This document shows positions 54,012-62,683 of a stretch of DNA of 64,000 bases, piece by piece. The notes beneath the pieces were generated by a model, which was not told the origin of the DNA, ran no database searches, and saw nothing but the letters and a program-made list of their open reading frames with translations. Numbering within the stretch: position 1 is the stretch's first letter; the number at the start of each line of letters is the position of its first letter. The stretch is from UBA4951 sp963643345 (GTDB lineage Bacteria > Bacillota_I > Bacilli_A > RFN20 > CAG-826). The stretch covers positions 1 to 64,000 of the forward strand of contig CAVIJK010000004.1 of assembly GCA_963643345.1 (NCBI GenBank). Direction: 5' to 3'. Made by a program: the position numbers and the translations under genes.

Positions 54012-55184
54012 ATGGAACACGCATTAAAAGATAACGCATTAACCGTTACACTACACGGCCGAATCGATACAGTCACCTCTCCCGATGTTGAAAAGGAACT
54101 ATCCTCAATTCTATCTAAAAGCAAATTCACAGCTCTTATATTGGATTTAGCGGATGTTGATTTCGTCTCATCAGCGGGATTGCGTATTTTTCTGCGCACT
54201 AAACAAACCCATGACAACCTCTCCATAATTAATGTCAAACAAGAGGTATATGAAGTGTTTGAGATGACCGGTTTTACCGAGATTATGGACGTTGAGAAAG
54301 CCTATCGGCAATTCTCCATTGAAGGGTGCGAGGTGATTGGCAAAGGGGCTGTTGGAACCGTTTATAGATATTCTGACGACACGATTGTTAAAGTCTTTAG
54401 TGAAGACACTAGCCTCGAAGAGATTAAACGTGAGATAGACATCTCTCATAAGGCTTTCATTTTGGGCATTCCTACCGCTATTTCTTATGATGTTGTTAAG
54501 GTTGGAGGCTCATTTGGAACAGTGTATGAGCTGCTTAATTGCGAGACGATGAAAGGCTTAATCCTTAAAGACCAACAACATCTTGGCAAATACGCGAAGA
54601 TGTATTCAGACGTTCTTCACGCATTGCACAAGAGCAAAGTGGAACCGGGAGAGTTGCCAAGCGTCAGAGAACACGACTTGAAAGTCGCTAAGATCGTGGC
54701 TCCGCTATTACCAGAAAAAGAATCCCATAAATATTTGAAAATGGTTAATGAAATACCTGATGATTACAATGTTTGTCATGGTGATTGCCATATCAAAAAC
54801 ATCATGGTTCAAAACGGCGAGCCATTGTTCATCGATATGGAAACCTTAAGTTATGGCAATCCTGTATTCGACTTTTCTAGAGCGTATAACACATATTTCG
54901 GATATACCGAACTCTTAAATCAACAAGACGACATGTTTATCGGGCTTCCATATGACACGGTAAAAGAATTTTGGAAACTTACCCTGATGGAATACTTCAA
55001 AACTAAAGACCCCGTAAGAATAGAACAGCTTGAGAATAAGTTCGCCTTGCTTGGAAATGCATATTTGCTCTACAAAGTCACAACACTTCCTGATTTCGCC
55101 AATAAGGCCGGAGAAGAAAAAATCGAGTGGTTGAAGAAAACAATCTGCGAAGAGATAGATAAAGCGGACAATCTCTTACTTTAA
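54012..55184 (+). CDS. STAS domain fused to an aminoglycoside-phosphotransferase-like kinase
   Basis: The 390-residue protein has an N-terminal STAS (anti-sigma factor antagonist) domain at about 1-100, with the phosphorylation loop DFVSSAGL (Ser53/Ser54). After it comes a protein-kinase-like APH domain: a Gly-rich loop VIGKGAVGTVYR near residue 113, Lys in DTIVKVF, the catalytic HGDCHIKN at 256-263 and the metal Asp in FIDMET. The phosphotransferase part resembles my memory of the TIGR02172 family. AAGGAG lies upstream. With the preceding PP2C/HATPase gene it forms a compact partner-switching module; the kinase's target is not known. Confidence 0.85.
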   Translation: MEHALKDNALTVTLHGRIDTVTSPDVEKELSSILSKSKFTALILDLADVDFVSSAGLRIFLRTKQTHDNLSIINVKQEVYEVFEMTGFTEIMDVEKAYRQFSIEGCEVIGKGAVGTVYRYSDDTIVKVFSEDTSLEEIKREIDISHKAFILGIPTAISYDVVKVGGSFGTVYELLNCETMKGLILKDQQHLGKYAKMYSDVLHALHKSKVEPGELPSVREHDLKVAKIVAPLLPEKESHKYLKMVNEIPDDYNVCHGDCHIKNIMVQNGEPLFIDMETLSYGNPVFDFSRAYNTYFGYTELLNQQDDMFIGLPYDTVKEFWKLTLMEYFKTKDPVRIEQLENKFALLGNAYLLYKVTTLPDFANKAGEEKIEWLKKTICEEIDKADNLLL

Positions 55185-55280
55185 TTTGAAATAGTCAGTA
55201 ACAAGGATGGCAGGAGTATGTCCAATCACGAAAACAGGCGATTAATTGTAGTTTTTTAAATGTTTTTGCTTAAGACAAAA

Positions 55281-55407
55281 AAATCCGGAGGCATCCGCCG
55301 AAGGAAGGATGTCTACCACACTTGAGGCTTGCGCCCTTATGTGGCTAGGTTATAATTAAATTGTTCTTTTTGGTCCTCCCAGTTTGCGCTGAGAGGAACC
55401 TTTTTAT
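55281..55407 (+). ncRNA. Possible small RNA with a degenerate type I toxin-like reading frame
   Basis: In a 686-base gap (55185-55870) this stretch has a weak promoter upstream (TTGTAG, 55246-55251), a good ribosome site AAGGAAGG, ATG at 55309 and a 16-codon frame MSTTLEACALMWLGYN. A terminator with GGTCCTC / GAGGAACC and TTTTT follows at 55371-55407. The peptide opening resembles TxpA/BsrE-type toxins but ends before the hydrophobic span. The minus strand opposite, 55404-55466, encodes a 20-residue hydrophobic peptide. Nothing else in the gap stands out. Confidence 0.3.
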
Positions 55408-55870
55408 TTCAACAATCTAACTACTATCGTGATAAGCAACACGGCCGCAATCGCGACTAGCAGCATATCCGACCCTTTCCCCTTTCCGGCGGATGGCGAT
55501 TGTAGAGCGCATAGATGATGCCCTCCACTAATATATAGATGAGTTTTTCTGGATTTTTCCCAAAATCGTATTCTTTTGCTAAAAATCGTTATTTTTCGGT
55601 ACAACGACCATTCTAAAAATAATTGAACAAAGAAATCTAAAAACAATGTCTTAAATGAAAAAGCAATTCTAAATTGAATTTGAGTATTAAAAAATAGATG
55701 TTTATTTATGCATGATATTGCCTTTGATTGCTTTTGTTTATCACTAACAAAGACCATTAATCACGGAACGTTGAAAAGTAAGAAATACTTTTAGTGCTTC
55801 CATTTTTCTTTGTATAACTCGCTCGTTTAGTGTATTGTTTGTTTGCTAAAAAGCAAAAGAGAATATCGAT

Positions 55871-57001
55871 ATGTCAAACACAAGAAAAATTAAAGCAAAG
55901 AAAGTGAGCCAGCCAAAGAAGACAAGTGCCTGGTCAAAAATTTGGTCTGGAACGAAATATTTCCTCAAATCATTATTCAGCAATGACGTATGCGTCGATG
56001 CTAGAACAAAAAAATGGTACTGGGCGATTCTCATCGCCGTGGTATCTCTAGTTGTCGCAACTATCCCGACCATGGTCAACTATTTCAAGGTTAAAGGCGG
56101 AAGCTTCCTCGACAGCACAACCTACAACTATGATTCGCAAATCTACGCATTCACTCAGGATATGGAAGCCAACGGAATAAAACTCAAAGTTGAAAACGGA
56201 ACATTGGTTGACGAAGGCAACACATGCAAAGTTGACGATTCCAACATCATCTACAAACACATTGTCTCAATGGATGTAGTCTATAAGGACAGCACATCGG
56301 GCGAGATTGTTTCAACAACAGACAAATACGTTGATTTCGCAGTCTACTTCTACCCGGATGCTGTCTACTCAAAGAAAAAGAGCGACACAACCCACACAAG
56401 ACTCTCTGATTTAGTAACCAATGTTATAGGTGGCAAAAACCCTAAGGCAGATAACGAGGAAATCGGCGAGAAATACACAATCAACGCCCTTTTCTTGGGA
56501 AAAGAGTCATTCACCGCCGTCAAGTACACCGGAATAAGCTCTTCAGGTTCTGTCTCTAGATCTTCTATCACCTATAAGTATCAAGGCGCAAACCAGAATG
56601 GCGATACAACCTTCTACCTTAAAGATTTATTGGGTACTGATAAGGCCGCAACCGTCAGCAATTGGAAGGTTTATCTCAATAACGCTTACATGCCAATCAA
56701 ATTAGCAACTGGTTGGGCATCAACCGGAATCACATTCGGTATCTACACAGCATTAACAATCCTTTTGGGATTCGTCGTCTGGATCATGACAAGAGGCAAG
56801 AACAATCCATTCCGCATCTACACTTTCTGGGAATGTCAAAAGATTGCCTATTGGGCGGCACTAACTCCTGCCATCATCGGAATGTTAATCGGATTCTTCA
56901 TGTCCAGCATGGTCATGTTGGGATTCATCCTCTGCTATGGCGTGAGAATCATGTGGATGTCCATGAGGTCCTTAAGACCATATCAGGACGAACAGAAATA
57001 A
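55871..57001 (+). CDS. Membrane protein, DUF1189-like
   Basis: The 376-residue product begins with a basic cytoplasmic region, then a span near residue 60 (WAILIAVVSLVVATIPTMV), a large Ser/Thr-rich extracellular domain (about 80-270), and three more spans up to residue 360. The layout resembles DUF1189 proteins with an external domain between the first and later spans. I recognise no motif. A weak AGAG lies before ATG. It is monocistronic, with a strong terminator behind. Function unknown. Confidence 0.7.
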   Translation: MSNTRKIKAKKVSQPKKTSAWSKIWSGTKYFLKSLFSNDVCVDARTKKWYWAILIAVVSLVVATIPTMVNYFKVKGGSFLDSTTYNYDSQIYAFTQDMEANGIKLKVENGTLVDEGNTCKVDDSNIIYKHIVSMDVVYKDSTSGEIVSTTDKYVDFAVYFYPDAVYSKKKSDTTHTRLSDLVTNVIGGKNPKADNEEIGEKYTINALFLGKESFTAVKYTGISSSGSVSRSSITYKYQGANQNGDTTFYLKDLLGTDKAATVSNWKVYLNNAYMPIKLATGWASTGITFGIYTALTILLGFVVWIMTRGKNNPFRIYTFWECQKIAYWAALTPAIIGMLIGFFMSSMVMLGFILCYGVRIMWMSMRSLRPYQDEQK

Positions 57002-57009
57002 GTTCACTA

Positions 57010-57050
57010 AAACAAAACCCTCAGAACATAATGCTGAGGGTTTTTGTTTT
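57010..57050. terminator. Terminator between the DUF1189-like gene and the minus-strand gene cluster
   Basis: AAACAAAACCCTCAG pairs with CTGAGGGTTTTTGTTTT and the stem is flanked by A and T runs, so it serves both strands. Confidence 0.9.
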
Positions 57051-57055
57051 ATTCA

Positions 57056-57394
57056 CTAGTCGCCGTAATCGGAGCCTCTGCTCTTATCTTCAACAAATAC
57101 GCAGAGTGGGTCGGTTATATCGGTTATCTCTCTAAAGATATAACCTTCTTTATCGAAGAACGGTGTCTCATAATTACCGGTGAAGATAACATGCTCATTT
57201 TCCATCACAACCTTATCGATTGCTTCCATTATTCTTGGAAAATCCTCCTCTTTCTTCTCCTTCATCCCCTGGAGTCCATAATAGAATCCCGGCTCAACAT
57301 AGAAATCATTGCCGTTTGATGTCTGATAATGATTAATCATCCAACTATCTTTATCTTCAATCAGTCTATATTGTTCAAATTCTGGATATTTCAT
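57056..57394 (-). CDS. Conserved-looking hypothetical protein, 112 residues
   Basis: I do not recognise this protein. It is acidic and soluble (PEFEQYRLIEDKDSWMI, then VIFTGNYETPFFDKEGYIF), without membrane spans or signal peptide. GGGAGA lies nine bases before ATG, and the frame fills the gap between the terminator and rlmH, so it is likely real. It lies 10 bases after rlmH on the same strand and is probably the end of that operon. Confidence 0.7.
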   Translation of the reverse strand: MKYPEFEQYRLIEDKDSWMINHYQTSNGNDFYVEPGFYYGLQGMKEKKEEDFPRIMEAIDKVVMENEHVIFTGNYETPFFDKEGYIFREITDITDPLCVFVEDKSRGSDYGD

Positions 57395-57403
57395 ATGTTC
57401 TCC

Positions 57404-57883
57404 CTATTTATGATATGGTTCATGATTAAGGATTTTGAATCCCCTATATATCTGCTCGAGAAGTATGACCCTGGTCATTTGGTGGGTAAAGGTCAGTTTA
57501 GATAAAGACATTGAAGCGTTTGCGCGCGCACGTATAGCTTCGCTTACGCCGAGTGAGCCGCCGATGATGAAGGTAACGCTGGAACCGCCCCTTCTCATCA
57601 TATCCTCTAATTGTTTGGATAATTCAATGGAATCCGGTTCCTTTTTGTTCAAATCAAGAACGCAGACATACTCGCTGGATTTGATTTTCGCGAGCAATTT
57701 TTCGCTTTCTTTGTTTTTGATTCCCTCTTCAATTGAGGGGGAAGCACCATCTGGAGTTGGCAGGTCCGGGAATTCCTCAATCGACACCGAAGCGTATGGG
57801 GTAATGCGTTTAACGTATTCCTTCTCCGCCTCTCTCCAATAGGATTCCTTGAGAGTGCCTATGCACATGATTCTAATCTTCAT
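57404..57883 (-). CDS. rlmH: 23S rRNA pseudouridine-1915 N3-methyltransferase RlmH
   Basis: RlmH methylates pseudouridine 1915 of 23S rRNA. The 159-residue SPOUT protein shows IMCIGTLKESYWREAEKEYVKRI, the knotted SAM site VTFIIGGSLGVSE, and the C-terminal FTHQMTRVILLEQIYRGFKI. The start at 57883 lies inside the end of walJ with GAGGTGG upstream. The longer frame (57892) starts within the ribosome site. The pair walJ-rlmH is usual in Firmicutes. Confidence 0.96.
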   Translation of the reverse strand: MKIRIMCIGTLKESYWREAEKEYVKRITPYASVSIEEFPDLPTPDGASPSIEEGIKNKESEKLLAKIKSSEYVCVLDLNKKEPDSIELSKQLEDMMRRGGSSVTFIIGGSLGVSEAIRARANASMSLSKLTFTHQMTRVILLEQIYRGFKILNHEPYHK

Positions 57884-58619
57884 CGTGGCCACCTCTAGTT
57901 ATCTTCCACTGATATAACGGAATAATCGGTCCACCATATTTAACGCCCAATTTCTTGAAATTTCTCCAATAGGTGTTTACCGCTTTTTCCGGTGTGTTAC
58001 ATTCCTCCGATAAATGGGCAAGATATATCGTCTTAGTCTTATCTCCCACTAATTGAGACATATAGACCGCGGAATCGTGGTTGCTCAAGTGTCCATAATC
58101 GCCACGTATCCTATCTTTTAGAAATTTAGGTCTGCTGGATTGTCTTAGCATCGTTAAATCGTGGTTGCTTTCAATGATGTAATAATCGTGATTCTTCATA
58201 TAAGGGAGAGATTCCTCAGGAATCACTCCGGTATCGGTCATGTAAAGAAGACTTTCATCTTTATCCATAAATAAGAATCCTATTGGGTTAGTCGCATCGT
58301 GACTTGTTCTTAAAGGAATAACATCGAAAGAGCCGATTTGAAGGCTTTCAAACGGTTCGATTACAAAGTCTATATGTTCGAGATTACCCTTTGCCGTATA
58401 GGTTGAAACGCCACTTAAATAAGAAACCGTCCCGATATGATCCCTGTGATCATGGGTGATAAACAAAGCTTGGATATCCTTAACATCTTTGTTTAACAAA
58501 GAAAGAGTCTCCCTAACGCGTTTCAAAGAAACACCCATATCAACTTGGATAAGGGTGTCTTCGTTATATATCAATGTTGCATTTCCCTTTGAACCGGAAC
58601 CGATATTAATAAACTTAAT
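57873..58619 (-). CDS. walJ: MBL-fold metallohydrolase WalJ/YycJ
   Basis: This 248-residue metallo-beta-lactamase-fold protein has FINIGSGSKGNATLI and the metal motif THDHRDH. YycJ/WalJ is thought to be a DNA exonuclease linked to mismatch repair or cell-wall signalling. The start at 58619 overlaps the dnaB stop and gives the standard N terminus. The walRKHI partners are not in the window; the next genes upstream are dnaB and rplI. Confidence 0.92.
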   Translation of the reverse strand: MKFINIGSGSKGNATLIYNEDTLIQVDMGVSLKRVRETLSLLNKDVKDIQALFITHDHRDHIGTVSYLSGVSTYTAKGNLEHIDFVIEPFESLQIGSFDVIPLRTSHDATNPIGFLFMDKDESLLYMTDTGVIPEESLPYMKNHDYYIIESNHDLTMLRQSSRPKFLKDRIRGDYGHLSNHDSAVYMSQLVGDKTKTIYLAHLSEECNTPEKAVNTYWRNFKKLGVKYGGPIIPLYQWKITRGGHDED

Positions 58620-60069
58620 CATCTGTCTCGCCGTATTTCTTGGCCATCTCTTCCGATGGGTTATCAAATAGCTGATAGGCCTTAGAGAAGAGCAAATAGC
58701 TCATGCCAATCTGACCGTTTCTGTTCTTGGCAACGTTAACGCAGACGACTGAGATATCATTTTTGTTGTTATCTTTTGCGGCGGCTGCATCAACCTGGGC
58801 TTGGAAGCTCTCTTCCATTGTTGGAGCCTTCGTCCCGCCGTTCGGGTCGGTTTGGTTATTCCCTTGGTTCTTATAGTAGTCACGTCTATGCATAAGCATG
58901 ACAATATCCGCGTCCTGCTCAATGGAGCCTGATTCCTTCAAGTTGGAAAGCATTGGGATGTGGTTATCATTCTGCTCAGCGGCACGGTTCAACTGGCAAA
59001 GAGCGATTAAAGGGCAGTTAAGAGTTCTTGCCAATTGCTTAAGTGTCTTAGTGACAAGAGAGACTTCTTCTTGTCTGGAATTAAGTTTTCTATCAACGGT
59101 GATAAGGTTCAAATAGTCGATGACAATCATTCCAAGCTTGTGATCTGCATCTAGTTTCTTGGCTTTAGCAACAAGGTCACCGAGTTTTGGGGTTGGAGTA
59201 TCATCGATGAAGAGATTAACCCCGTCAAGCTGCTCGCAGGCGGCACTGATCATCTGCTTATCTTTGCCGAAGAGCTGACCCGTGGAAATGTGATCAAGCT
59301 CAACATGGGCGACAGCGGATATGATACGCTGCATGATTTTATCCTCACCCATTTCGCAAGAGAAGAAGGCAACATTCTTACCGTCTTGCGCCGCTTTGTA
59401 CATGAGATTTAAGGCAAATGCGGTCTTACCAACAGATGGACGAGCGGCAAGGATAATCAAATCGCCATTCTGCCAACCATGGGTGAGCTTATTGAGTCTC
59501 TTATAACCGGTGTTAACACCAGTTAAGCCGCCACTCATGCGTTTGGTTTCTTCAATGGATTTGGCGACTTCATATGAGATATCTCCGGCTCGTCTGAATG
59601 ACTTATTGGTGTTTGCAGATGCAATCTGAGATAAAGTCTCAACGGTTGAGTTGGTGAACTGATGGATATCATCATAGTTGCCCGTGATGTATCTATTTTG
59701 AAAGTTTTCGGTTTCCTTGAGGAAGTCTCTTAAAAGCGCTTGGTCTTTAACGATATTGATGTAGTATTCAACGTTATCTGGGTTAATGACGGAATTTAAG
59801 AGTTCCATTATATAGGAAACGCCTCCGGCATCCTCCAAAGTTTTACTGTTAGAAAGTTGATCGATAACAGAGGTTGAATCAATCGGCTTTTCTAAGTCAT
59901 TTAATTCCCTCATGGCACGGAAAATTAAAACGTTTCTTCTATCCTCGCCACTGAAGTGTTTCTCATCAATTGAGGAGATAGACATCTTGGCTTGTTCAGA
60001 ATCCAGTAAGAAAGCGCCCAAAACAACGCGTTCTGCTTCTAAATTTGCAGGAGTTTGGTATTTAGCCAT
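58615..60069 (-). CDS. dnaB: Replicative DNA helicase DnaB (DnaC in Bacillus)
   Basis: This is the hexameric replication-fork helicase. The 484-residue protein has the N-terminal DnaB domain (NLEAERVVLGAFLLD), Walker A ARPSVGKTAFALN, Walker B MIVIDYLNLI and CQLNRAAEQND. A C-terminal extension carries an insertion rich in Asn, Thr and Ala before the VNVAKNRNG arginine-finger segment. It starts three bases after rplI. Location beside gdpP and rplI is typical of the origin-proximal block in Firmicutes. Confidence 0.97.
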   Translation of the reverse strand: MAKYQTPANLEAERVVLGAFLLDSEQAKMSISSIDEKHFSGEDRRNVLIFRAMRELNDLEKPIDSTSVIDQLSNSKTLEDAGGVSYIMELLNSVINPDNVEYYINIVKDQALLRDFLKETENFQNRYITGNYDDIHQFTNSTVETLSQIASANTNKSFRRAGDISYEVAKSIEETKRMSGGLTGVNTGYKRLNKLTHGWQNGDLIILAARPSVGKTAFALNLMYKAAQDGKNVAFFSCEMGEDKIMQRIISAVAHVELDHISTGQLFGKDKQMISAACEQLDGVNLFIDDTPTPKLGDLVAKAKKLDADHKLGMIVIDYLNLITVDRKLNSRQEEVSLVTKTLKQLARTLNCPLIALCQLNRAAEQNDNHIPMLSNLKESGSIEQDADIVMLMHRRDYYKNQGNNQTDPNGGTKAPTMEESFQAQVDAAAAKDNNKNDISVVCVNVAKNRNGQIGMSYLLFSKAYQLFDNPSEEMAKKYGETDD

Positions 60070-60072
60070 ATC

Positions 60073-60534
60073 TTATTTCGCCTCACTGATATGGACAGTT
60101 ACCACACCTGTGACGACACCTTCGCTGCCTTTATATAACTCAATTTTGAGTTTAGTGAATCCTAAAGCGTTTGCAGGGTATTTATCGATGAATTTTCTCT
60201 TATCGATGACGATTCCCCACTGTTCTTTCATTCCATCTTCGATTTCTTTTGGCGAGATTGTACCAAACATTCTGCCATCTTTTCCAACTTTGGCTTTGAA
60301 TTCGACCTGGATGTGCTCAAGACGAGAGGACAATTCCTCCGCTTCTTTCTTGAGTGCTTTTTGCCTAGCTGCTTCTTCAGCGTTATTCTTAGCAAGCTGA
60401 GCTTGGCTGGTTTCGGTTGAATTAACCGCTAATTTTCTAGGGATCAAATAGTTTTTGGCATAGCCATCGCTAACGCTGATGGTGTCGCCTTTTTTGCCAT
60501 ATCCCTTAACATCCTGAAGCAAAATTACTTTCAT
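60073..60534 (-). CDS. rplI: 50S ribosomal protein L9
   Basis: L9 (153 residues) binds the base of the L1 stalk on 23S rRNA. The sequence starts MKVILLQDVKGYGKKGD and continues VSDGYAKNYLIP, the canonical N domain, then a long connecting helix rich in Ala/Glu/Lys and a C-terminal domain. It lies two bases after gdpP and ahead of dnaB in one operon. Length is normal. Confidence 0.98.
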   Translation of the reverse strand: MKVILLQDVKGYGKKGDTISVSDGYAKNYLIPRKLAVNSTETSQAQLAKNNAEEAARQKALKKEAEELSSRLEHIQVEFKAKVGKDGRMFGTISPKEIEDGMKEQWGIVIDKRKFIDKYPANALGFTKLKIELYKGSEGVVTGVVTVHISEAK

Positions 60535-60536
60535 AA

Positions 60537-62579
60537 TTATTCTCCTTCTCCGTGATATTTGTCGCCTCTAGCCTGATCTAGGTAGCTATTGAGCACACTG
60601 ACGACCTGAGCGTGGGCTTTTGTAACGTCTGATAAGTCTCTAAATGTGATTGCGGCTGCACCGAAGTGTCCACCACCGTTCAATTTTTCGCAGATTAATT
60701 GAACGTTGACGGTTCCGTCTGATCTAGCGGAGCAGTTGCAGGTATTAGATGCCGTCTTGCCTAAGACAAAACACGCATTGATTCCTTTAAGATCCATGAT
60801 TCTATTAGCCACTTTTGCTAATGTTTCTTTCTCAACAAGATCGGTCGTGTTCATTGTGGTTGCGATGCCAGGGAACGGGAATCTAACCTGCGAGACCATC
60901 TCGTTGATGAGTTGATATTCTTGGAGTTCATCCTTTAAGAATTCAGAAGCAAGAGAGTTATCTGCGCCATAACCCTTAAGGATTTCACACGCTTCGAATG
61001 TCTTCATTCCGGTAGTTTTGGCCTTGAAGTACATAGAATCGAGGAAGATACCCGATAACATGATTGTCGCAAACGATGAAGGTATTTCGATCTTAGGGTT
61101 CGCCGTTGCGAATCTAATCATTTCAGCGACAAGTTCTGAAGCAGATGATGCACCTGGATCTGAAACATCGAGGACAACGTTGTTCTCAATGACATAATTG
61201 CCTTTTCTATGGTGATCGATGAGAACTATCTTAGAGGCTTTGTCTAAGAGTTTTGGCGCCATAGTGGCTAAAGGCACTCTAACATCACACACAATCAATA
61301 ACGTAGATTCTTTAATTAAGCCTAAAGCCTCATCTGGTGTGCACGATATTTCAGCGACTTGCTCTTTGGAGAATGATGAGTTGAAGGCATCTCTAGTCTT
61401 CATCTCAACCTGCTTAGGGAGATAGACCACTTTAGCCGGTTTCTCACACCAATCACAGATGGCTTTAACACCTAAACATGAACCTAAAGCATCCATGTCC
61501 ATCTTATCATGACCCATGATGATGATGTTAGATGAGGTCTTAATATCATTAATAAGGGAATCGGCGCGTGAACGCATCTTGACTTTGGAGGTTGATTCAA
61601 CGCCGGTTGTTTTTCCGCCGAAGTACTGAGGATCCTTGCCATATTCGGAGACAACGCACTGATCGCCTCCACGTGCAAGAGCGCTTTGTAAAGCGATACC
61701 TGCGGCTTCATTAAGTTTTGCGTAATCTGCAAATTTATACGAGAAACCAATTGATAAGGTTAATGGGGTGTCTTCTTCCTTACCCGCCTCTCTAGCCTTC
61801 TGAAGAAGAGAGAACCCGTTCTTGATCATGTTGCATAATGCTTCATAGTTGCAGACGGTGAAGTAAGTGTCTGACTTAACACGTCTTAGAACCACCTTAA
61901 ATTCTTTAGCGTAATCAAAGATGATGTTTCTGATGACGTTGATTGCTGCAGCAGCATCATCCGTATCCGTTGCGAATTCATCAAAGTTGTCGATGTTGAT
62001 AATGCCAAGTACTACCCCTTCTTTTGTGGAATAGTTGAGCAAATCCTGATATTCAGTTACATCTTTAAGAATAAATAATCGTGGTTCTGATAAATACTTA
62101 ACGTCGAACTCTCTATTTGAGAATGAGATTCTAATAACTTTATTGACAGGTGCGTTTACTAAATCTCCAAGTGATGGCTGCCATTCAAAGACATTGGAAT
62201 CAACGATATCCAATCTCAATTCTTTGAACAATCCATTTGTCCAGATGATGAGGTTGTTCTCATCGATGACAACCATTCCGACTTTACCGAAGTCATAAGC
62301 GTCTTCGATATCTCCGCCAATCAATTGAGCGGCATCGAGATCATTCTTTTGTCTAGCCTTTTTCAATGTGGCAATCGAGAAATAGAAGAACAGCACATCG
62401 AATACGAGGAATATTGTGATGAGCAATATGAAGGCGTATAGAACCTTTAATTCATCTAATCCGGAATTGGCGATGACACCGGTGAAGAAATAAAGAACCG
62501 AAGCGGTGATTATTAAGACTGCTTCAATGAGGAATATTACAAATGTTGCTGTGCGTAATTTAGATAAGGTTTTATTCAT
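60537..62579 (-). CDS. gdpP: Cyclic-di-AMP phosphodiesterase GdpP
   Basis: GdpP cleaves c-di-AMP. The 680-residue form has two N-terminal spans, a PAS-like segment (GKVGMVVIDENNLIIWTNG), a degenerate GGDEF domain and a DHH/DHHA1 catalytic part with GHDKMDMDALGS, CDVR and DHHRKGNYV. GGHFGAAAI at the end is the DHHA1 motif. I start at ATG 62579 because it precedes the first span; TATAAT at 62590-62595 is ten bases upstream and no ribosome site is visible. The longer frame is hydrophobic and has no start signal. Confidence 0.94.
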   Translation of the reverse strand: MNKTLSKLRTATFVIFLIEAVLIITASVLYFFTGVIANSGLDELKVLYAFILLITIFLVFDVLFFYFSIATLKKARQKNDLDAAQLIGGDIEDAYDFGKVGMVVIDENNLIIWTNGLFKELRLDIVDSNVFEWQPSLGDLVNAPVNKVIRISFSNREFDVKYLSEPRLFILKDVTEYQDLLNYSTKEGVVLGIINIDNFDEFATDTDDAAAAINVIRNIIFDYAKEFKVVLRRVKSDTYFTVCNYEALCNMIKNGFSLLQKAREAGKEEDTPLTLSIGFSYKFADYAKLNEAAGIALQSALARGGDQCVVSEYGKDPQYFGGKTTGVESTSKVKMRSRADSLINDIKTSSNIIIMGHDKMDMDALGSCLGVKAICDWCEKPAKVVYLPKQVEMKTRDAFNSSFSKEQVAEISCTPDEALGLIKESTLLIVCDVRVPLATMAPKLLDKASKIVLIDHHRKGNYVIENNVVLDVSDPGASSASELVAEMIRFATANPKIEIPSSFATIMLSGIFLDSMYFKAKTTGMKTFEACEILKGYGADNSLASEFLKDELQEYQLINEMVSQVRFPFPGIATTMNTTDLVEKETLAKVANRIMDLKGINACFVLGKTASNTCNCSARSDGTVNVQLICEKLNGGGHFGAAAITFRDLSDVTKAHAQVVSVLNSYLDQARGDKYHGEGE

Positions 62580-62683
62580 AGTAATGTTAATTATAGACTT
62601 GAGAACAAAGACTAATAAAGAAGTCTTTGAAAAATAATAAAAAAGAAACCCTGTTGCCAAGGCTTCTAAACGTTAATGAGTTA

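Noticed and set aside
55281..55370. SRP RNA in the 55-kb gap
   Set aside because: The GCCGAAGGAAGG loop recalls the SRP helix 8 tetraloop region, but the conserved GGUCC...AGCAG context is absent.
55404..55757. 117-codon minus-strand ORF in the gap after the STAS-kinase gene
   Set aside because: Most of it is low-complexity AT-rich translation without a ribosome site. Only the last 20 codons behind AAAGGG are kept as a tentative peptide in the findings.
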